The position numbers and the translations under genes were made by a program. The notes beneath the pieces were generated by a model that made no database searches, was not told the DNA's origin, and saw only the letters and a program-made list of their open reading frames with translations. From Candidatus Obscuribacterales bacterium (GTDB taxonomy: Bacteria; Cyanobacteriota; Vampirovibrionia; Obscuribacterales; Obscuribacteraceae): a DNA stretch of 64,000 nt. Each line of letters opens with the position of its first letter. The stretch's first letter is position 1. Of the stretch, positions 44,916 to 54,174 are shown piece after piece. The DNA lies in assembly GCA_021732085.1 (NCBI GenBank), contig JAKFVQ010000007.1, positions 124,001-188,000 of the forward strand, read 5' to 3'.

Positions 44916-46339
44916 CGGCCCATCTCCACGACGCTCATCGCTTCTAAAGCAGCAATCACCTCTAAAATGGACTGAAAACGATCCTGAAGTTTGTACGCAG
45001 TACATCTTGAGATGAACGAACGCATTTCTTCCGACGCGGAAACATTCTCTGGCAAGTGCAAGGTCGAAAGAGGTTCCGGCTCTTCTCCAGTAAGGTAATA
45101 GAATAAGGTCGCACCAAAAGCATAGATATCACTTTGAGGGCATGCCTTCCCGCGGAATTGCTCAGGTGAGATGTAGGATTGCTTGCCTACTAAAGTACCG
45201 GTTGCGGTGCCGAGAAATTCATTGGAAGCACCAAAATCTATCAAGTAAATCTTGTTGCCACCACTCAACACCAAATTGTCTGGAGTAACATCTCGATGAA
45301 TAATTGGCGGATTCTGCGTGTGCAGGAATTTCAGAATATCTGCTATTTGTGCCGCCCATTGAATAACCGCGGACTCGTTCTGCGCGCCATGTTCAATTAC
45401 TACTTGCCTGCTGTCTTGTCCGCGAATTTGCTCAAGAACGAGATATTGCCGATTGTCCTCCACAAAGAAATCCAACACTTTGCTAATCCGCGGATGTTCA
45501 AGCTTGGAAAGAATTGTCGCTTCTCTGGCAAACAGTTCAGTCGCCTTTTCTTTGGCGGCGTCCTCCGCATTTAGAGGAATCACGGATTCTTTCACAACAA
45601 CGAGGCTGCGTTTGCTGTCCTGCGCCAAATAAATCGCTGAGAGCCCGCCAAAAGCTAGCTGCCTAACAATGATCAGCGAACCATTTCGCAATTTGGCGCC
45701 AGCTTCAAGAGGCACGAAAGCAGTCGGAAAGAAACGCCTGCGCAACTCCTCTTCCCACAATTGCGTGTAACTAGGAATTGCCGCCGCGCTGCCGCCACTA
45801 CTCTCGATGCTGAGGTTCGTTTGCAGCTCAGAGAACTGCTCATTCTTCAAACAATGCGGCGCCCACACATCGACCGCAAGAAAGAACTTTTCCAACTGAT
45901 CTTTCGGCATCGATCCCAAATTCAACTTTGCGGAGGCACCAGAGTAAAACGAGAGAATCATTTTGCCTTCGACCTTCTTCTTTCCGATATTGAATTGGCT
46001 GATACTCACAGAACGCAAATCAGACCAACTGCGTGACCTTCTAAATCCGAGGAAGGGAGACATAAAGAGCGGAAACGCAATACCAGATTTCGACAGAAAA
46101 AGCTTGTCGTCACTGCAAGCAATGGTCGCCATCAAGCAGGTGAAAAGCAAGGCTAACATAAACAGGAAAGTAGATAGCCCCTGCACGCTCGGGTTGAACG
46201 CGGCGAAGGGCACCATGAAGACGCAGGTGGCGACTGTTATTAGAAGCCAGACGGGCGCCGTCAAAAGAAAGAAGAACAAGCCTAAACGAGCAGGCCAGCT
46301 TTTATATTGTATGGCGATTTCGAGCTGAGACTGCTCCAT
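44912..46339 (-). CDS. Membrane Ser/Thr kinase, first of a coupled pair
   Basis: 475 residues. Two N-terminal helices (about 19-45 and 54-76), a cytoplasmic middle domain of about 130 residues, then a kinase domain: LAFGGLSAIYLA (glycine loop), Lys250 in VVVKE, HRDVTPDN (348-355, Asp350), DFG at 368-370, and SPEQFRGK. The HRDxTPDN loop is shared with the downstream partner. Its stop overlaps the partner's ATG (ATGA), so translation is coupled. The kinase faces the cytoplasm, with its membrane part probably sensing the envelope. No ligand-binding extracytoplasmic domain is visible. Confidence 0.92.
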   Translation of the reverse strand: MEQSQLEIAIQYKSWPARLGLFFFLLTAPVWLLITVATCVFMVPFAAFNPSVQGLSTFLFMLALLFTCLMATIACSDDKLFLSKSGIAFPLFMSPFLGFRRSRSWSDLRSVSISQFNIGKKKVEGKMILSFYSGASAKLNLGSMPKDQLEKFFLAVDVWAPHCLKNEQFSELQTNLSIESSGGSAAAIPSYTQLWEEELRRRFFPTAFVPLEAGAKLRNGSLIIVRQLAFGGLSAIYLAQDSKRSLVVVKESVIPLNAEDAAKEKATELFAREATILSKLEHPRISKVLDFFVEDNRQYLVLEQIRGQDSRQVVIEHGAQNESAVIQWAAQIADILKFLHTQNPPIIHRDVTPDNLVLSGGNKIYLIDFGASNEFLGTATGTLVGKQSYISPEQFRGKACPQSDIYAFGATLFYYLTGEEPEPLSTLHLPENVSASEEMRSFISRCTAYKLQDRFQSILEVIAALEAMSVVEMGR

Positions 46340-46437
46340 CGTGGAGGACCGTTAGCGCTGGGAGGCAAGAATCCTATTATGGGCCCAACACAAGCATTTA
46401 ATGCAAGTGACAAACGGCATGAGATTTAGGGTAACCC

Positions 46438-47979
46438 CTACTCTTTTCCTTTTTCGTCTTCTTCAATGCGTTTGAAAACTGGTCCTTTGTTGCGAACAAC
46501 TTGTCCAGCCGGTATGGGGTTCTTATACTCCGCAGAATTGACGTTAATCGAAGAAAGCGGTGTGTCGTAACCCAACTGATCGATAACGTTTGCTGAGAGC
46601 TCGGGCGTAATAGGCCCAAGCAAAAGAGCAGCCTTCTTCATCATGGTCATTGCAGTCGCGATGACAGCTCCACCTTCGTCCTTCTTTCCTTCCTTGAAAA
46701 GAGCCCAAGGCTTATTGTCATTGATGTACTTGTTTGCTTCATCGACGATGTCAAAAATCGCGCGCACCGCTTTTGCAAACTCGAACTGAATCATCAGGTC
46801 ATGGTACTTCGCCGCACATTCATCAGTGAATTCGAGACTCTTTTGATCCTGCGCGACATCCGGTACCTTCGACTCGAAATTCTTATCCATGAGCGTAACT
46901 GCACGGTTCAATAAATTTCCCAAACCATTGGCCAGGTGGCTATTGGTTTGGCTTATCATGTCTGTTCGAGAGAAGTCACCATCTTGATCAAATGTATTTG
47001 CAGCGAAGAGGAAATAGCGCACCCTGTCGGCACCATATGTCTCGCACAACCAAATCGGATCGAGAACATTGCCGAGCGTTTTGCTCATCTTCTGTCCTTC
47101 GACAGTGATGAATCCATGACCGAAAATAAGCTTCGGGACGGTTACATCTATCGACATCAACATCGCAGGCCAGTAGATGGCATGAAACTTGGTGATGTCT
47201 TTTCCTATTACATGCAAGTCAGCCGGCCACCATTTCTTGAACGACTCTTCGTCGCTTAAATAGCCGGCACCAGTAATGTAATTCGTTAGTGCATCAATCC
47301 AAACATAGATTACCTGATCCGGTTCGTTCGGAACCGGAATGCCCCAGGTGAGCGCTGAGCGCGAGCGCGTAATACTGAAGTCGGTCAATTCGGGATCTTC
47401 AAGCTGATTCAAAACTTCCAGGCGTCGCCCGTTTGGCAACACCGGCGATGGATCGCTATTGAGCCAGGTGCGCAGCTTGTCTTTGTAGCTGCTCAGGCGG
47501 AAGAAATAATTCTCTTCCTTCACTTCCTTTGGTGCTGATTTGTGATTGGGGCAGATGCCATCAACAAGGTCCCGTTCGCGTAAGAAGTCCTCGCACCCTT
47601 CGCAATAAAGCCCTGTATAGCTGCCTTTGTATACATCACCTTTTTCGAGCATCTTGCTGAAAACTTGTTGCACGACATTTTTGTGACGGGCCTCAGTGGT
47701 GCGAATGAAATAATCCGGTTCGATCAAAAGGCGCTTCCAAGCTTCCTGGAATTTGGCTGCATTGTTGTCCACAAATTGCTCGGGAGTCAGCCCGGCAGCC
47801 TTAGCGGCTTTCTCAACTTTGATGCCGTGCTCATCGGTCCCAGTCAGAAAGAAGACTTCCTTTCCAAGCAGTTTTTGGTACCTTGCGATGATGTCGGCTG
47901 CAATTTTTTCGTAGGCATGGCCGATATGCGGTGCCGCATTCGCGTAGTCAATAGCAGTTGTAACGTAGTACTTATTCAT
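46438..47979 (-). CDS. metG: Methionyl-tRNA synthetase
   Basis: 513 residues, a class I synthetase. HIGH motif at 18-21 (APHIGHAYEK), KMSKT at 297-301, and a zinc site C126-x2-C129 with C143 and H146 (one His replacing a Cys). The C-terminal anticodon-binding domain is present (WALFKEGK, LLGPITPELSANV). It lacks the C-terminal dimerisation/tRNA-binding domain of longer MetRS, as in the shorter bacterial type. It charges tRNA-Met in the cytoplasm. A palindromic TAGGGGTTACCC overlaps its stop codon. It starts 137 nt from the divergent coaBC. Confidence 0.97.
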   Translation of the reverse strand: MNKYYVTTAIDYANAAPHIGHAYEKIAADIIARYQKLLGKEVFFLTGTDEHGIKVEKAAKAAGLTPEQFVDNNAAKFQEAWKRLLIEPDYFIRTTEARHKNVVQQVFSKMLEKGDVYKGSYTGLYCEGCEDFLRERDLVDGICPNHKSAPKEVKEENYFFRLSSYKDKLRTWLNSDPSPVLPNGRRLEVLNQLEDPELTDFSITRSRSALTWGIPVPNEPDQVIYVWIDALTNYITGAGYLSDEESFKKWWPADLHVIGKDITKFHAIYWPAMLMSIDVTVPKLIFGHGFITVEGQKMSKTLGNVLDPIWLCETYGADRVRYFLFAANTFDQDGDFSRTDMISQTNSHLANGLGNLLNRAVTLMDKNFESKVPDVAQDQKSLEFTDECAAKYHDLMIQFEFAKAVRAIFDIVDEANKYINDNKPWALFKEGKKDEGGAVIATAMTMMKKAALLLGPITPELSANVIDQLGYDTPLSSINVNSAEYKNPIPAGQVVRNKGPVFKRIEEDEKGKE

Positions 47980-48052
47980 TTATCGCCTTGCCAATCGGAG
48001 GACTAGAGATTTAGCTAGAAATTTTACCCTGGACTCGCTTGAATCCTGGCTA

Positions 48053-48080
48053 TTGCACAATTTTCAGTGGATAATATAAG
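48053..48080 (+). promoter_or_regulatory. Sigma70-like promoter candidate for coaBC
   Basis: TTGCAC at 48053-48058, 16-nt spacer, TATAAG at 48075-48080 (5 of 6 to TATAAT), giving a predicted 5' leader of about 29 nt. The -35 is only a partial match. Confidence 0.4.
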
Positions 48081-48115
48081 GTGATTCCTAATCATTGTGT
48101 TGCGGGGGCGGGTAA

Positions 48116-49408
48116 ATGGCAAGCAAAGATGAGTCTTCTGAAATATTTGATGACAAACACTGCGACGAAGATCTGCCTCTCAAGAACCGGACGATAATTC
48201 TTGGCGTCACAGGCGGCATCGCGGCATACAAGGCCTGCGACATCGCATCGCAACTGAGAAAAACGGGTGCTGACGTTCACGCGGTAATGACACCGAACGC
48301 CACAGAATTCATAACGCCACTTTCACTGCACACCTTAACTCGCAATAAAGTTCACGTTCACCAGTACAGCCAATCAGGCGACTGGAGACCGGAACATATA
48401 GAATTGGCTCAGAAAGCCGATCTCATCCTCATCGCACCAGCATCTGCCAATACGATTGCGAAGTTGGCAACTGGCATTTGCGACGAACTGCTTACAACCA
48501 TGATTTTAGCCAGCAATGCACAAAGCAAGGTTGTAATAGCACCGGCGATGAATCCGATGATGCTCGATCACCCAGCAACACAGTACAACTTAGGCATTCT
48601 GCAACACCGCTTCCGTTATGAAATCATCCCGCCGGACATCGGCGAACTGGCTTGTGGAGACTGGGGGCCAGGCAAGATGGCACCGGTAGAAGCGATTGTC
48701 GCGCAGGTAATTTCGCGACTGCAAGCTCGCACCACACTTTCCGGCAAACAAGTACTGATCACCGCCGGTGGCACCAGAGAAGCGATCGACCCTGTCCGCT
48801 TCATCGGCAACCGTTCTTCAGGCAAAATGGGCATTGCAGTCGCCGACGCGGCTTACGCGCGCGGCGCCGAAGTGACGCTAATCTCGACCGTTCAAGTAGA
48901 ACGCAATTATCCGGTTGTAGTTGTAGAAACGGCGCAGGACATGCAAGAAGCCGTAGAAGCGGAGTTCGACACAACCGATGCTCTTGTTATGACCGCAGCC
49001 GTTGCAGACTACCGCCCCATCGTTGTTTCAGCGCAAAAGATCAAGAAACAGGAATCCGAAGACCTGGTTCTGGAACTCACGAAGAATCCCGACATTTTGG
49101 ATTTGCTCGGTCGAGTTAAACGAAAAGATCAAGTCATCGTCGGCTTTGCCGCTGAATCCGAAGGGTTGCTGAATAACGCTCAGCAAAAACTCAAGAGAAA
49201 GCATCTCGACATCATCATTGGAAACGACATCACCGTGCCGGATATCGGCTTTGGAAGCGACTACAACGCGGTCGTTATTCTCACCGCTGAGGGACAGCGA
49301 GAGAATCTACCCCGCATGCCAAAGCGCGCAATTGCAGACCACATCCTCGACATGGTTGCCGACAAGCTGCAAATCATCGCGCAAAAGAAAACACCGGTAA
49401 GCAAGTAA
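48116..49408 (+). CDS. coaBC: Bifunctional CoaBC (phosphopantothenoylcysteine synthetase/decarboxylase)
   Basis: 430 residues. CoaC part: ILGVTGGIAAYKACDIASQL, catalytic His region TPLSLHTLT, IAPASANTIAKLATGICDEL and the substrate loop APAMNPMM. CoaB part from about residue 210: VLITAGGTREAIDPVRFIGN, RSSGKMG, then AQKIKKQ and NDI (nucleotide and CTP-binding). Together they convert 4-phosphopantothenate to 4-phosphopantetheine in coenzyme A synthesis. The first 22 residues are a non-conserved acidic extension. A GGGGCGGG stretch near the ATG is the likely ribosome site. Confidence 0.96.
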   Translation: MASKDESSEIFDDKHCDEDLPLKNRTIILGVTGGIAAYKACDIASQLRKTGADVHAVMTPNATEFITPLSLHTLTRNKVHVHQYSQSGDWRPEHIELAQKADLILIAPASANTIAKLATGICDELLTTMILASNAQSKVVIAPAMNPMMLDHPATQYNLGILQHRFRYEIIPPDIGELACGDWGPGKMAPVEAIVAQVISRLQARTTLSGKQVLITAGGTREAIDPVRFIGNRSSGKMGIAVADAAYARGAEVTLISTVQVERNYPVVVVETAQDMQEAVEAEFDTTDALVMTAAVADYRPIVVSAQKIKKQESEDLVLELTKNPDILDLLGRVKRKDQVIVGFAAESEGLLNNAQQKLKRKHLDIIIGNDITVPDIGFGSDYNAVVILTAEGQRENLPRMPKRAIADHILDMVADKLQIIAQKKTPVSK

Positions 49409-49452
49409 GCAAGCTGGCAGCAAACTGGAGCGCGCGAATGGGGGGCAGCGAA

Positions 49453-49508
49453 TGGGAGCGCAGCCTTCCAGCCTGCTCATAACGGGAGCGCGAGCTTCCA
49501 GCTCGCTT
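49453..49508 (+). repeat. Two hairpin repeats, GGGAGCG type
   Basis: Copy A 49453-49477 and copy B 49484-49508, both TGGGAGCG/CGGGAGCG plus a stem. In copy B the stem GCGAGCT-TCC-AGCTCGC is a perfect 7-bp hairpin with a TCC loop. They lie 45-100 nt after the coaBC stop. Confidence 0.85.
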
Positions 49509-49815
49509 CGAAAGAATTCGCTTCCGATACGGGGTAATCACCATCGATTCGCCTGCATTCAAATCCCGCGCATCGTCCGCCCCACCAGAAGCGGCACTGC
49601 ATTCATGAGTATTTGGTCTGTAATACTAATCGAAACAAGCTAATAGTCCGGGTTCAGATCATTAAAGCATTGCTTGCACGCTAAAATGGTTGCGCCATAG
49701 CCTGACGGCGCCAGGCAAGGCTTTCGAGCCGCGACGGCGGCTAGGGCTGGGTGCTATACTCCACTTGGAGCTTGATTCATTATGAACTAGCTTCAGGCGT
49801 TGCAAGGAGATCAGC
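49509..49815. other. Intergenic region before the ytxH operon
   Basis: About 307 nt with no gene. A GGGTTCAGATC at about 49653 recalls a tRNA T-arm, but no acceptor or anticodon stem pairs around it. The extended -10 at 49752-49760 is the only supported signal. Confidence 0.45.
49752..49760 (+). promoter_or_regulatory. Extended -10 promoter candidate
   Basis: TGCTATACT at 49752-49760 is an extended -10 (TGn plus TATACT). No -35 is recognisable. It would give a leader of about 49 nt before the ytxH gene. Confidence 0.4.
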
Positions 49816-50187
49816 ATGGGCAAAAACTGTTCCTACCTGTCGAATCGGGACTCCGACTCGGGTTTCGGATTGGGTTCTTGGCTAGTCGGTTTATTTATCG
49901 GAGCACTGGGCGGGGCAACCGTCGCATTGCTAACAGCACCGAAATCCGGAAAAGAACTCCGCAGTGATTTGAAAGATGGCGCAGCCGCTCTTCCAGAGCG
50001 AGTCAGCGAACTCATGGATGACACACTTGACCTCTACGCCTCTGGTGTTAATTACGCTCAACTGGCAGTCGAAGAACAAACGATGCGCGTCAAACGCGCC
50101 GTTGCTGCCGGTAAGCTGGCAGCCGCGAAGAAACGCGAAGAACTTGACTACAGCAGCTCAACTGTATTGCCTTTCCAACACCACTAG
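49816..50187 (+). CDS. YtxH-domain membrane protein
   Basis: 123 residues. After a polar N-terminus, a Gly-rich membrane helix (LGSWLVGLFIGALGGATVAL) leads into LLTAPKSGKELRSDLKDGA, the signature of the YtxH family, then a charged helical tail. Proteins of this type are associated with stress or envelope function; no enzymatic activity is known. AAGGAG precedes the ATG. It heads a tight plus-strand run of six genes to 54173. Confidence 0.85.
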   Translation: MGKNCSYLSNRDSDSGFGLGSWLVGLFIGALGGATVALLTAPKSGKELRSDLKDGAAALPERVSELMDDTLDLYASGVNYAQLAVEEQTMRVKRAVAAGKLAAAKKREELDYSSSTVLPFQHH

Positions 50188-50195
50188 GAGTAATC

Positions 50196-50636
50196 GTGGA
50201 TCCAACCACGGTAATTAATTTTGCGGTCGCCGCTGCGCTCATTTTCTTGGCGGTCTCATTGACTTTGCTAGTCACTTCGGTGATGCCTCTTTTGAAACAG
50301 GGGCAAGACACACTCGCCTCAATTCGTCGATTGAGCGACACGATCGACAAAGAAATTCCGCCAACACTCACCGAACTACGCGGCGTGATGGACGGCGTGA
50401 ACCAGATTCGCGCGCTGACAGCGCAACGCGTCCAAGACGTCGGCAGCAAAGCTGAGGAAGTCGCTGGAAACGTAACTACGATTGTAGGAACCGCAAAGAA
50501 AGAATCGGCCGTTGCAACGCACGGATTGATGGCGGGACTGAAAGCCTATTTTTTTGGCAATAAAGAAACAGACGGAGAAGCAGAGAAACAAGCGTTATTG
50601 AACAGGGAGCGGAAAAATGTCGAACTCAAGCACTAG
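50196..50636 (+). CDS. DUF948-type membrane protein
   Basis: 146 residues from a GTG start with AGGAG upstream, 8 nt after ytxH. One N-terminal membrane helix (about 6-28), then a helical segment with evenly spaced polar residues (IRRLSDTIDKEIPPTLTELR, ALTAQRVQDVGSKAEEVAGN), as in DUF948. DUF948 and YtxH genes often sit together in bacteria. The function is unknown; an envelope role is likely. The next gene starts 20 nt inside its 3' end. Confidence 0.8.
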   Translation: MDPTTVINFAVAAALIFLAVSLTLLVTSVMPLLKQGQDTLASIRRLSDTIDKEIPPTLTELRGVMDGVNQIRALTAQRVQDVGSKAEEVAGNVTTIVGTAKKESAVATHGLMAGLKAYFFGNKETDGEAEKQALLNRERKNVELKH

Positions 50637-50961
50637 ATTTTTTGAAGGACTCTTGCTCGGCGGAATCCTGGGTTTCCTCGGTGGCATTTTGTTTGCACCG
50701 AAGTCAGGCAAAGACCTGCGTCGTGAACTAGCTGAAGGTTCAGACGAGCTTTATAAGAACGCAAGCACCGGAATTTCCGACATCAAAGATCGCGGACAGC
50801 AAGCAGTTCAAGATCTTCAAAGCCGCGGCGACGCCGCCATCAAACAAGCCACCGTGCAGTTCCAAGAAACTCGCGACCAACTCAGCCAAAAGCTTCAAGA
50901 GCTGGGTGGCAAGCAAGGCAAGATTGGCGTTCAAGAGCCTGAATCAGCCCAACACATGTAA
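50617..50961 (+). CDS. Second YtxH-domain protein
   Basis: 114 residues, overlapping the preceding gene by 20 nt, which suggests coupled translation. GGAGGILGF-type Gly-rich helix (LLGGILGFLGGILFAPKSGK) followed by DLRRELAEGSDELYKN and Gln-rich amphipathic helix. It is a paralogue of the gene at 49816. An apolipoprotein/LEA-like amphipathic tail (IKQATVQFQETRDQLSQKLQ) is seen. Confidence 0.82.
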   Translation: MSNSSTRFFEGLLLGGILGFLGGILFAPKSGKDLRRELAEGSDELYKNASTGISDIKDRGQQAVQDLQSRGDAAIKQATVQFQETRDQLSQKLQELGGKQGKIGVQEPESAQHM

Positions 50962-50967
50962 TTTGCA

Positions 50968-51687
50968 ATGCGCTTGAACCAGGCAATCTCACGAACCGGT
51001 TATTGCTCCAGACGCAATGCCGATGAATTGATTGCTGCAGGAAAGGTCAAAGTAAACGGCAAAGTAGTTCTCGACTTCAGCTGTCAGATAGATCCTGACA
51101 TGGACGATCTGGTGGTTGAGGGAAAGAAGCTGCAGTTTTCCCATCTTATATATGTGGCGATGAACAAACCGCCAGGTGTGGTGACGACGATGTCGGACGA
51201 GTCCGGGCGCGAGACCGTAGTTGATTTATTGCCAGGCAAACTAAAATCGCTGAAACCAGTCGGGCGCCTTGACATGTATTCGGAAGGATTGTTGATTCTG
51301 ACCAACGACGGACATTTTGCGCAGCAATTAACGCATCCTTCCGCGCACTTGCACAAAACGTACGAGATAGAGGTTCGTGGAACTATAAGCGACAAGCATT
51401 TGCAGATGATGGCTTCAGGCGTCGAATTGGAAGACGGATGGACGCTTCCGGCCAAAGTTAAGCTAATATCCCGAAATAAAACTTATAGCGAGTTTGAAAT
51501 TTCTATCAGGGAAGGGCGCAACAGGCAGATTCGGCGGATGTGTTCTCTTCTTGGATATTCAGTAGTTCGCTTGCGGCGACTGGGGATAGGTATGTTACGA
51601 TTGGGACTGATACCCACCGGCTCATGGCGATATTTAACAGATGCTGAAGTCAGGTTACTTTACCCCAAAACAAAACGAACGGACTGA
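50968..51687 (+). CDS. RsuA/RluB-family rRNA pseudouridine synthase
   Basis: 239 residues. N-terminal S4 RNA-binding domain (RLNQAISRTGYCSRRNADEL), then the synthase domain with catalytic Asp102 in GRLDMYSEGLLILTND. KTYEIEVRG and REGRNRQIRRMCSLLGY are family signatures. It isomerises a specific uridine in 16S or 23S rRNA; RluB-like 23S U2605 is the commonest assignment for this length, but I cannot prove the site. It starts 6 nt after the YtxH gene and ends 7 nt before the next. Confidence 0.94.
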   Translation: MRLNQAISRTGYCSRRNADELIAAGKVKVNGKVVLDFSCQIDPDMDDLVVEGKKLQFSHLIYVAMNKPPGVVTTMSDESGRETVVDLLPGKLKSLKPVGRLDMYSEGLLILTNDGHFAQQLTHPSAHLHKTYEIEVRGTISDKHLQMMASGVELEDGWTLPAKVKLISRNKTYSEFEISIREGRNRQIRRMCSLLGYSVVRLRRLGIGMLRLGLIPTGSWRYLTDAEVRLLYPKTKRTD

Positions 51688-51694
51688 CGATACG

Positions 51695-52708
51695 ATGTCG
51701 TTAGCAAACATAGGTCAAAAGCTAAAATCAGCCCGCGAAGCGCAAGGGTTGAGCCTGATTCAGGTATATGAGCGCACCAAGATTCCAATCAACCACTTGC
51801 AATCGGTTGAGCAAGGAGAGACAGAGGACCTGCCGGAGCCGGTCTTCATCTTTGGCTTTATCAAACGCTATGCAGAATGCATCGGACTGGACGGACAAGT
51901 GCTAGCTGATGAATATCGCTCGCATGTCGACTCCGGCAACAACGGCCGCGGACGAAAAGAAGCGACCCCTTACTATGCCTCAAACGACTATGCGGTCAAA
52001 TCGAAACCACGCGTGAGCACACCGACTTACAAGTTGTGGTTGTTCAACGCGCTGATCATTATCGGCGTTGTCGGGACCATCACCTGGTTTGTCAACATGC
52101 AACAAAACAACATTGCGAACCAACCTGATCCAAGTTTAATGAGTTTAAGAAACGCAACACGCGGACTTGCTCCAGTTGCGCCTCAACCGAACCAACCGGC
52201 ACCAAATGCAACACCGGTTCAAGCGCCTCAAGACACATCGCAAAAACTCTCGCTTTCCGCTACCAGACACGTCTGGGTTGAAGTCAAGAGAATCAGCAAT
52301 GGCGAGAGTGTATTCACCGGATATCTCGAGCAAGGTGACCGTCGCGATTTTGAAGATCCGCAAGGATTGATCGTTAGAGCGGGGGATGGGGGTAGCTTGT
52401 CAGTAGACAACCGGGGTAAAATTGAGACCTTCGGATTGCCAGGCAAGGTTACTGAACGTCAGTTCCTTTCGCCGGTCGCTTCAAGCGGCACTCCAGCCAC
52501 GAACTCAACAGCTTCGACAGGCTCGGGCAGCATCTTGAATACCACCGGTGCAAGCAGCAGCACCTACCGCCCGGTAGTACGACGCCCACGACGCGTCGTC
52601 ACCCAATCCGATACGCCCAGAGTGCGTCGCGATACACCACGACGCTACGATGCTGGTCCGACATCGGCACCATCACGTTACTCCGAAGGGCGTTTGGACT
52701 CAGACTAA
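51695..52708 (+). CDS. RodZ-like transmembrane protein with N-terminal HTH
   Basis: 337 residues from ATG 51695 (an upstream in-frame ATG at 51641 overlaps the previous gene). An N-terminal HTH of the RodZ/XRE type (IGQKLKSAREAQGLSLIQVY, FIFGFIKRYAECIGLDGQVL) is followed by a linker, one membrane helix (about 114-132, LWLFNALIIIGVVGTITWFV) and a periplasmic DUF4115-like beta domain (HVWVEVKRISNGESVFTGYL), then a Ser/Arg-rich tail. RodZ anchors MreB and the elongasome. MreB, MreC, MreD and PBP2 are encoded elsewhere in the window, so this fits the same cell-shape system. Confidence 0.85.
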   Translation: MSLANIGQKLKSAREAQGLSLIQVYERTKIPINHLQSVEQGETEDLPEPVFIFGFIKRYAECIGLDGQVLADEYRSHVDSGNNGRGRKEATPYYASNDYAVKSKPRVSTPTYKLWLFNALIIIGVVGTITWFVNMQQNNIANQPDPSLMSLRNATRGLAPVAPQPNQPAPNATPVQAPQDTSQKLSLSATRHVWVEVKRISNGESVFTGYLEQGDRRDFEDPQGLIVRAGDGGSLSVDNRGKIETFGLPGKVTERQFLSPVASSGTPATNSTASTGSGSILNTTGASSSTYRPVVRRPRRVVTQSDTPRVRRDTPRRYDAGPTSAPSRYSEGRLDSD

Positions 52709-52751
52709 GCTCAGCCGCACTGGCTGAGAAACGCCAGGAGGCTCGTTCACT

Positions 52752-54173
52752 ATGTTGCAAACCCCAAAATTCGGGGTCGTCTCGCTCGGTTGCCCGAAGA
52801 ACCAGACCGACACGGAAGTCATGCTCGGCTTGCTGAAAGAAGCAGGCTTCGATTTGACTTTCGATAATGACGAGGCGGATATCTGCCTGGTGAACACTTG
52901 CTCGTTTATCGAAGATGCGCGCCGCGAGTCAGTGCGCAATATTGTTGATCTGGCATCGGATGGCAAACAACTTATCGTCGCAGGTTGCCTTGCGCAGCAC
53001 TTCAAGGAAGAGCTTCTGAATGAGCTTCCGGAAGCTAGAGCTGTCGTAGGCACGGGCGACATTCACAAGATTGTGGATATTGCAAAAGCGATTGTTGCGG
53101 ATTCCAGCTTGCGCATTGTGCAAGTCTCAGCGACGCCAAACGATCACATTGATGATGTGATGCCACGCGTTTCGACTTCAGTTGGGGCGTCGTCCTATCT
53201 GAAAATCGCAGAAGGCTGCGACCACGCTTGCACTTTCTGCATCATCCCGATGTTGCGCGGAAAATTCCGTTCGCGATCAATTGATTCGCTTGTACAAGAA
53301 GCGAAGATTTTGGTGGCAGCCGGAACAAGAGAAATCATTTTGGTATCACAAGACTCCAGCTATTATGGACTGGATACATATGGACGTTTTGCGCTTCCTG
53401 AGCTGCTCGAAGCGTTGCACGAGATCGAAGGATTGGAATGGATTCGCATCATGTATTTCTATCCAACCGAAACAAATAGAGTGTTGCTTGAAACAATGAA
53501 GCGATTGCCGAAGGTAGTGAAGTATGTGGATATCCCACTTCAGCACAGCCATCCCGAAGTATTGAAAGCAATGGCTAGGCCGTTGAATCCAGAGAAATGC
53601 GTTGATCTAATTCGCGAAATTTTGCCAGAAGCAGCAATTCGTTCAACATTCATTGTTGGATTCCCTGGCGAAACAGAAGAGCACTTCGAACACTTGCACG
53701 AGTTCATCAAGACGCACAAGTTTGATCGGCTGGGCGTATTCACCTATTCGAAGCAGACCGAAGTCCCAAGCGGCAACATGAAAAATCAAGTTGCGCAAAA
53801 GGTGAAGAAGACTCGCCGCAATAAAATCATGGCGACACAACACACGATTTCATTGGATCGCAATGAAGCACTCGTTGGAAAGACACTGGAAGTCTTACTC
53901 GAAGGCTACGACGAAGTCAAAGAACTCTACTACGGGCGCAGCCAGTGGGATGCACCGCAAATCGACAACACCGTATATGTACTGCCGGAAGGAATCGATC
54001 ACGATTACCTCGGCGAAATCGTTCAAGTAAAAATCGACGAAGCGAAAGCCTACGATCTCTTCGGCAAAGTGACCACAGCCTGCACCAACAGCTGCTCAGA
54101 ATCCTCTGAGCCCGCTGCGAAAACTCAAAAGAAATCAGCTGAAAAGAGAGAACTCCGAGCCGTCTCAATCTAA
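52752..54173 (+). CDS. rimO: Ribosomal protein S12 methylthiotransferase RimO
   Basis: 473 residues. The N-terminal UPF0004 domain has Cys14, Cys50 and Cys79 (LGCPKNQTD, VNTCSFIEDA, VAGCL) for one 4Fe-4S cluster. The radical SAM site is C156-x3-C160-x2-C163 in GCDHACTFCIIP. SQDSSYYGLDTYG and STFIVGFPGETEEHF are conserved, and the C-terminal TRAM domain is present. It methylthiolates an aspartate of ribosomal protein S12; the related MiaB differs in the N-terminal signature. A Ser/Lys-rich tail of about 25 residues is unusual. A hairpin repeat begins 2 nt after the stop. Confidence 0.95.
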   Translation: MLQTPKFGVVSLGCPKNQTDTEVMLGLLKEAGFDLTFDNDEADICLVNTCSFIEDARRESVRNIVDLASDGKQLIVAGCLAQHFKEELLNELPEARAVVGTGDIHKIVDIAKAIVADSSLRIVQVSATPNDHIDDVMPRVSTSVGASSYLKIAEGCDHACTFCIIPMLRGKFRSRSIDSLVQEAKILVAAGTREIILVSQDSSYYGLDTYGRFALPELLEALHEIEGLEWIRIMYFYPTETNRVLLETMKRLPKVVKYVDIPLQHSHPEVLKAMARPLNPEKCVDLIREILPEAAIRSTFIVGFPGETEEHFEHLHEFIKTHKFDRLGVFTYSKQTEVPSGNMKNQVAQKVKKTRRNKIMATQHTISLDRNEALVGKTLEVLLEGYDEVKELYYGRSQWDAPQIDNTVYVLPEGIDHDYLGEIVQVKIDEAKAYDLFGKVTTACTNSCSESSEPAAKTQKKSAEKRELRAVSI

Positions 54174-54174
54174 C

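Noticed and set aside
49640..49700. Possible tRNA
   Set aside because: A T-arm-like GGGTTCAGATC is present, but no acceptor stem or anticodon arm pairs around it.
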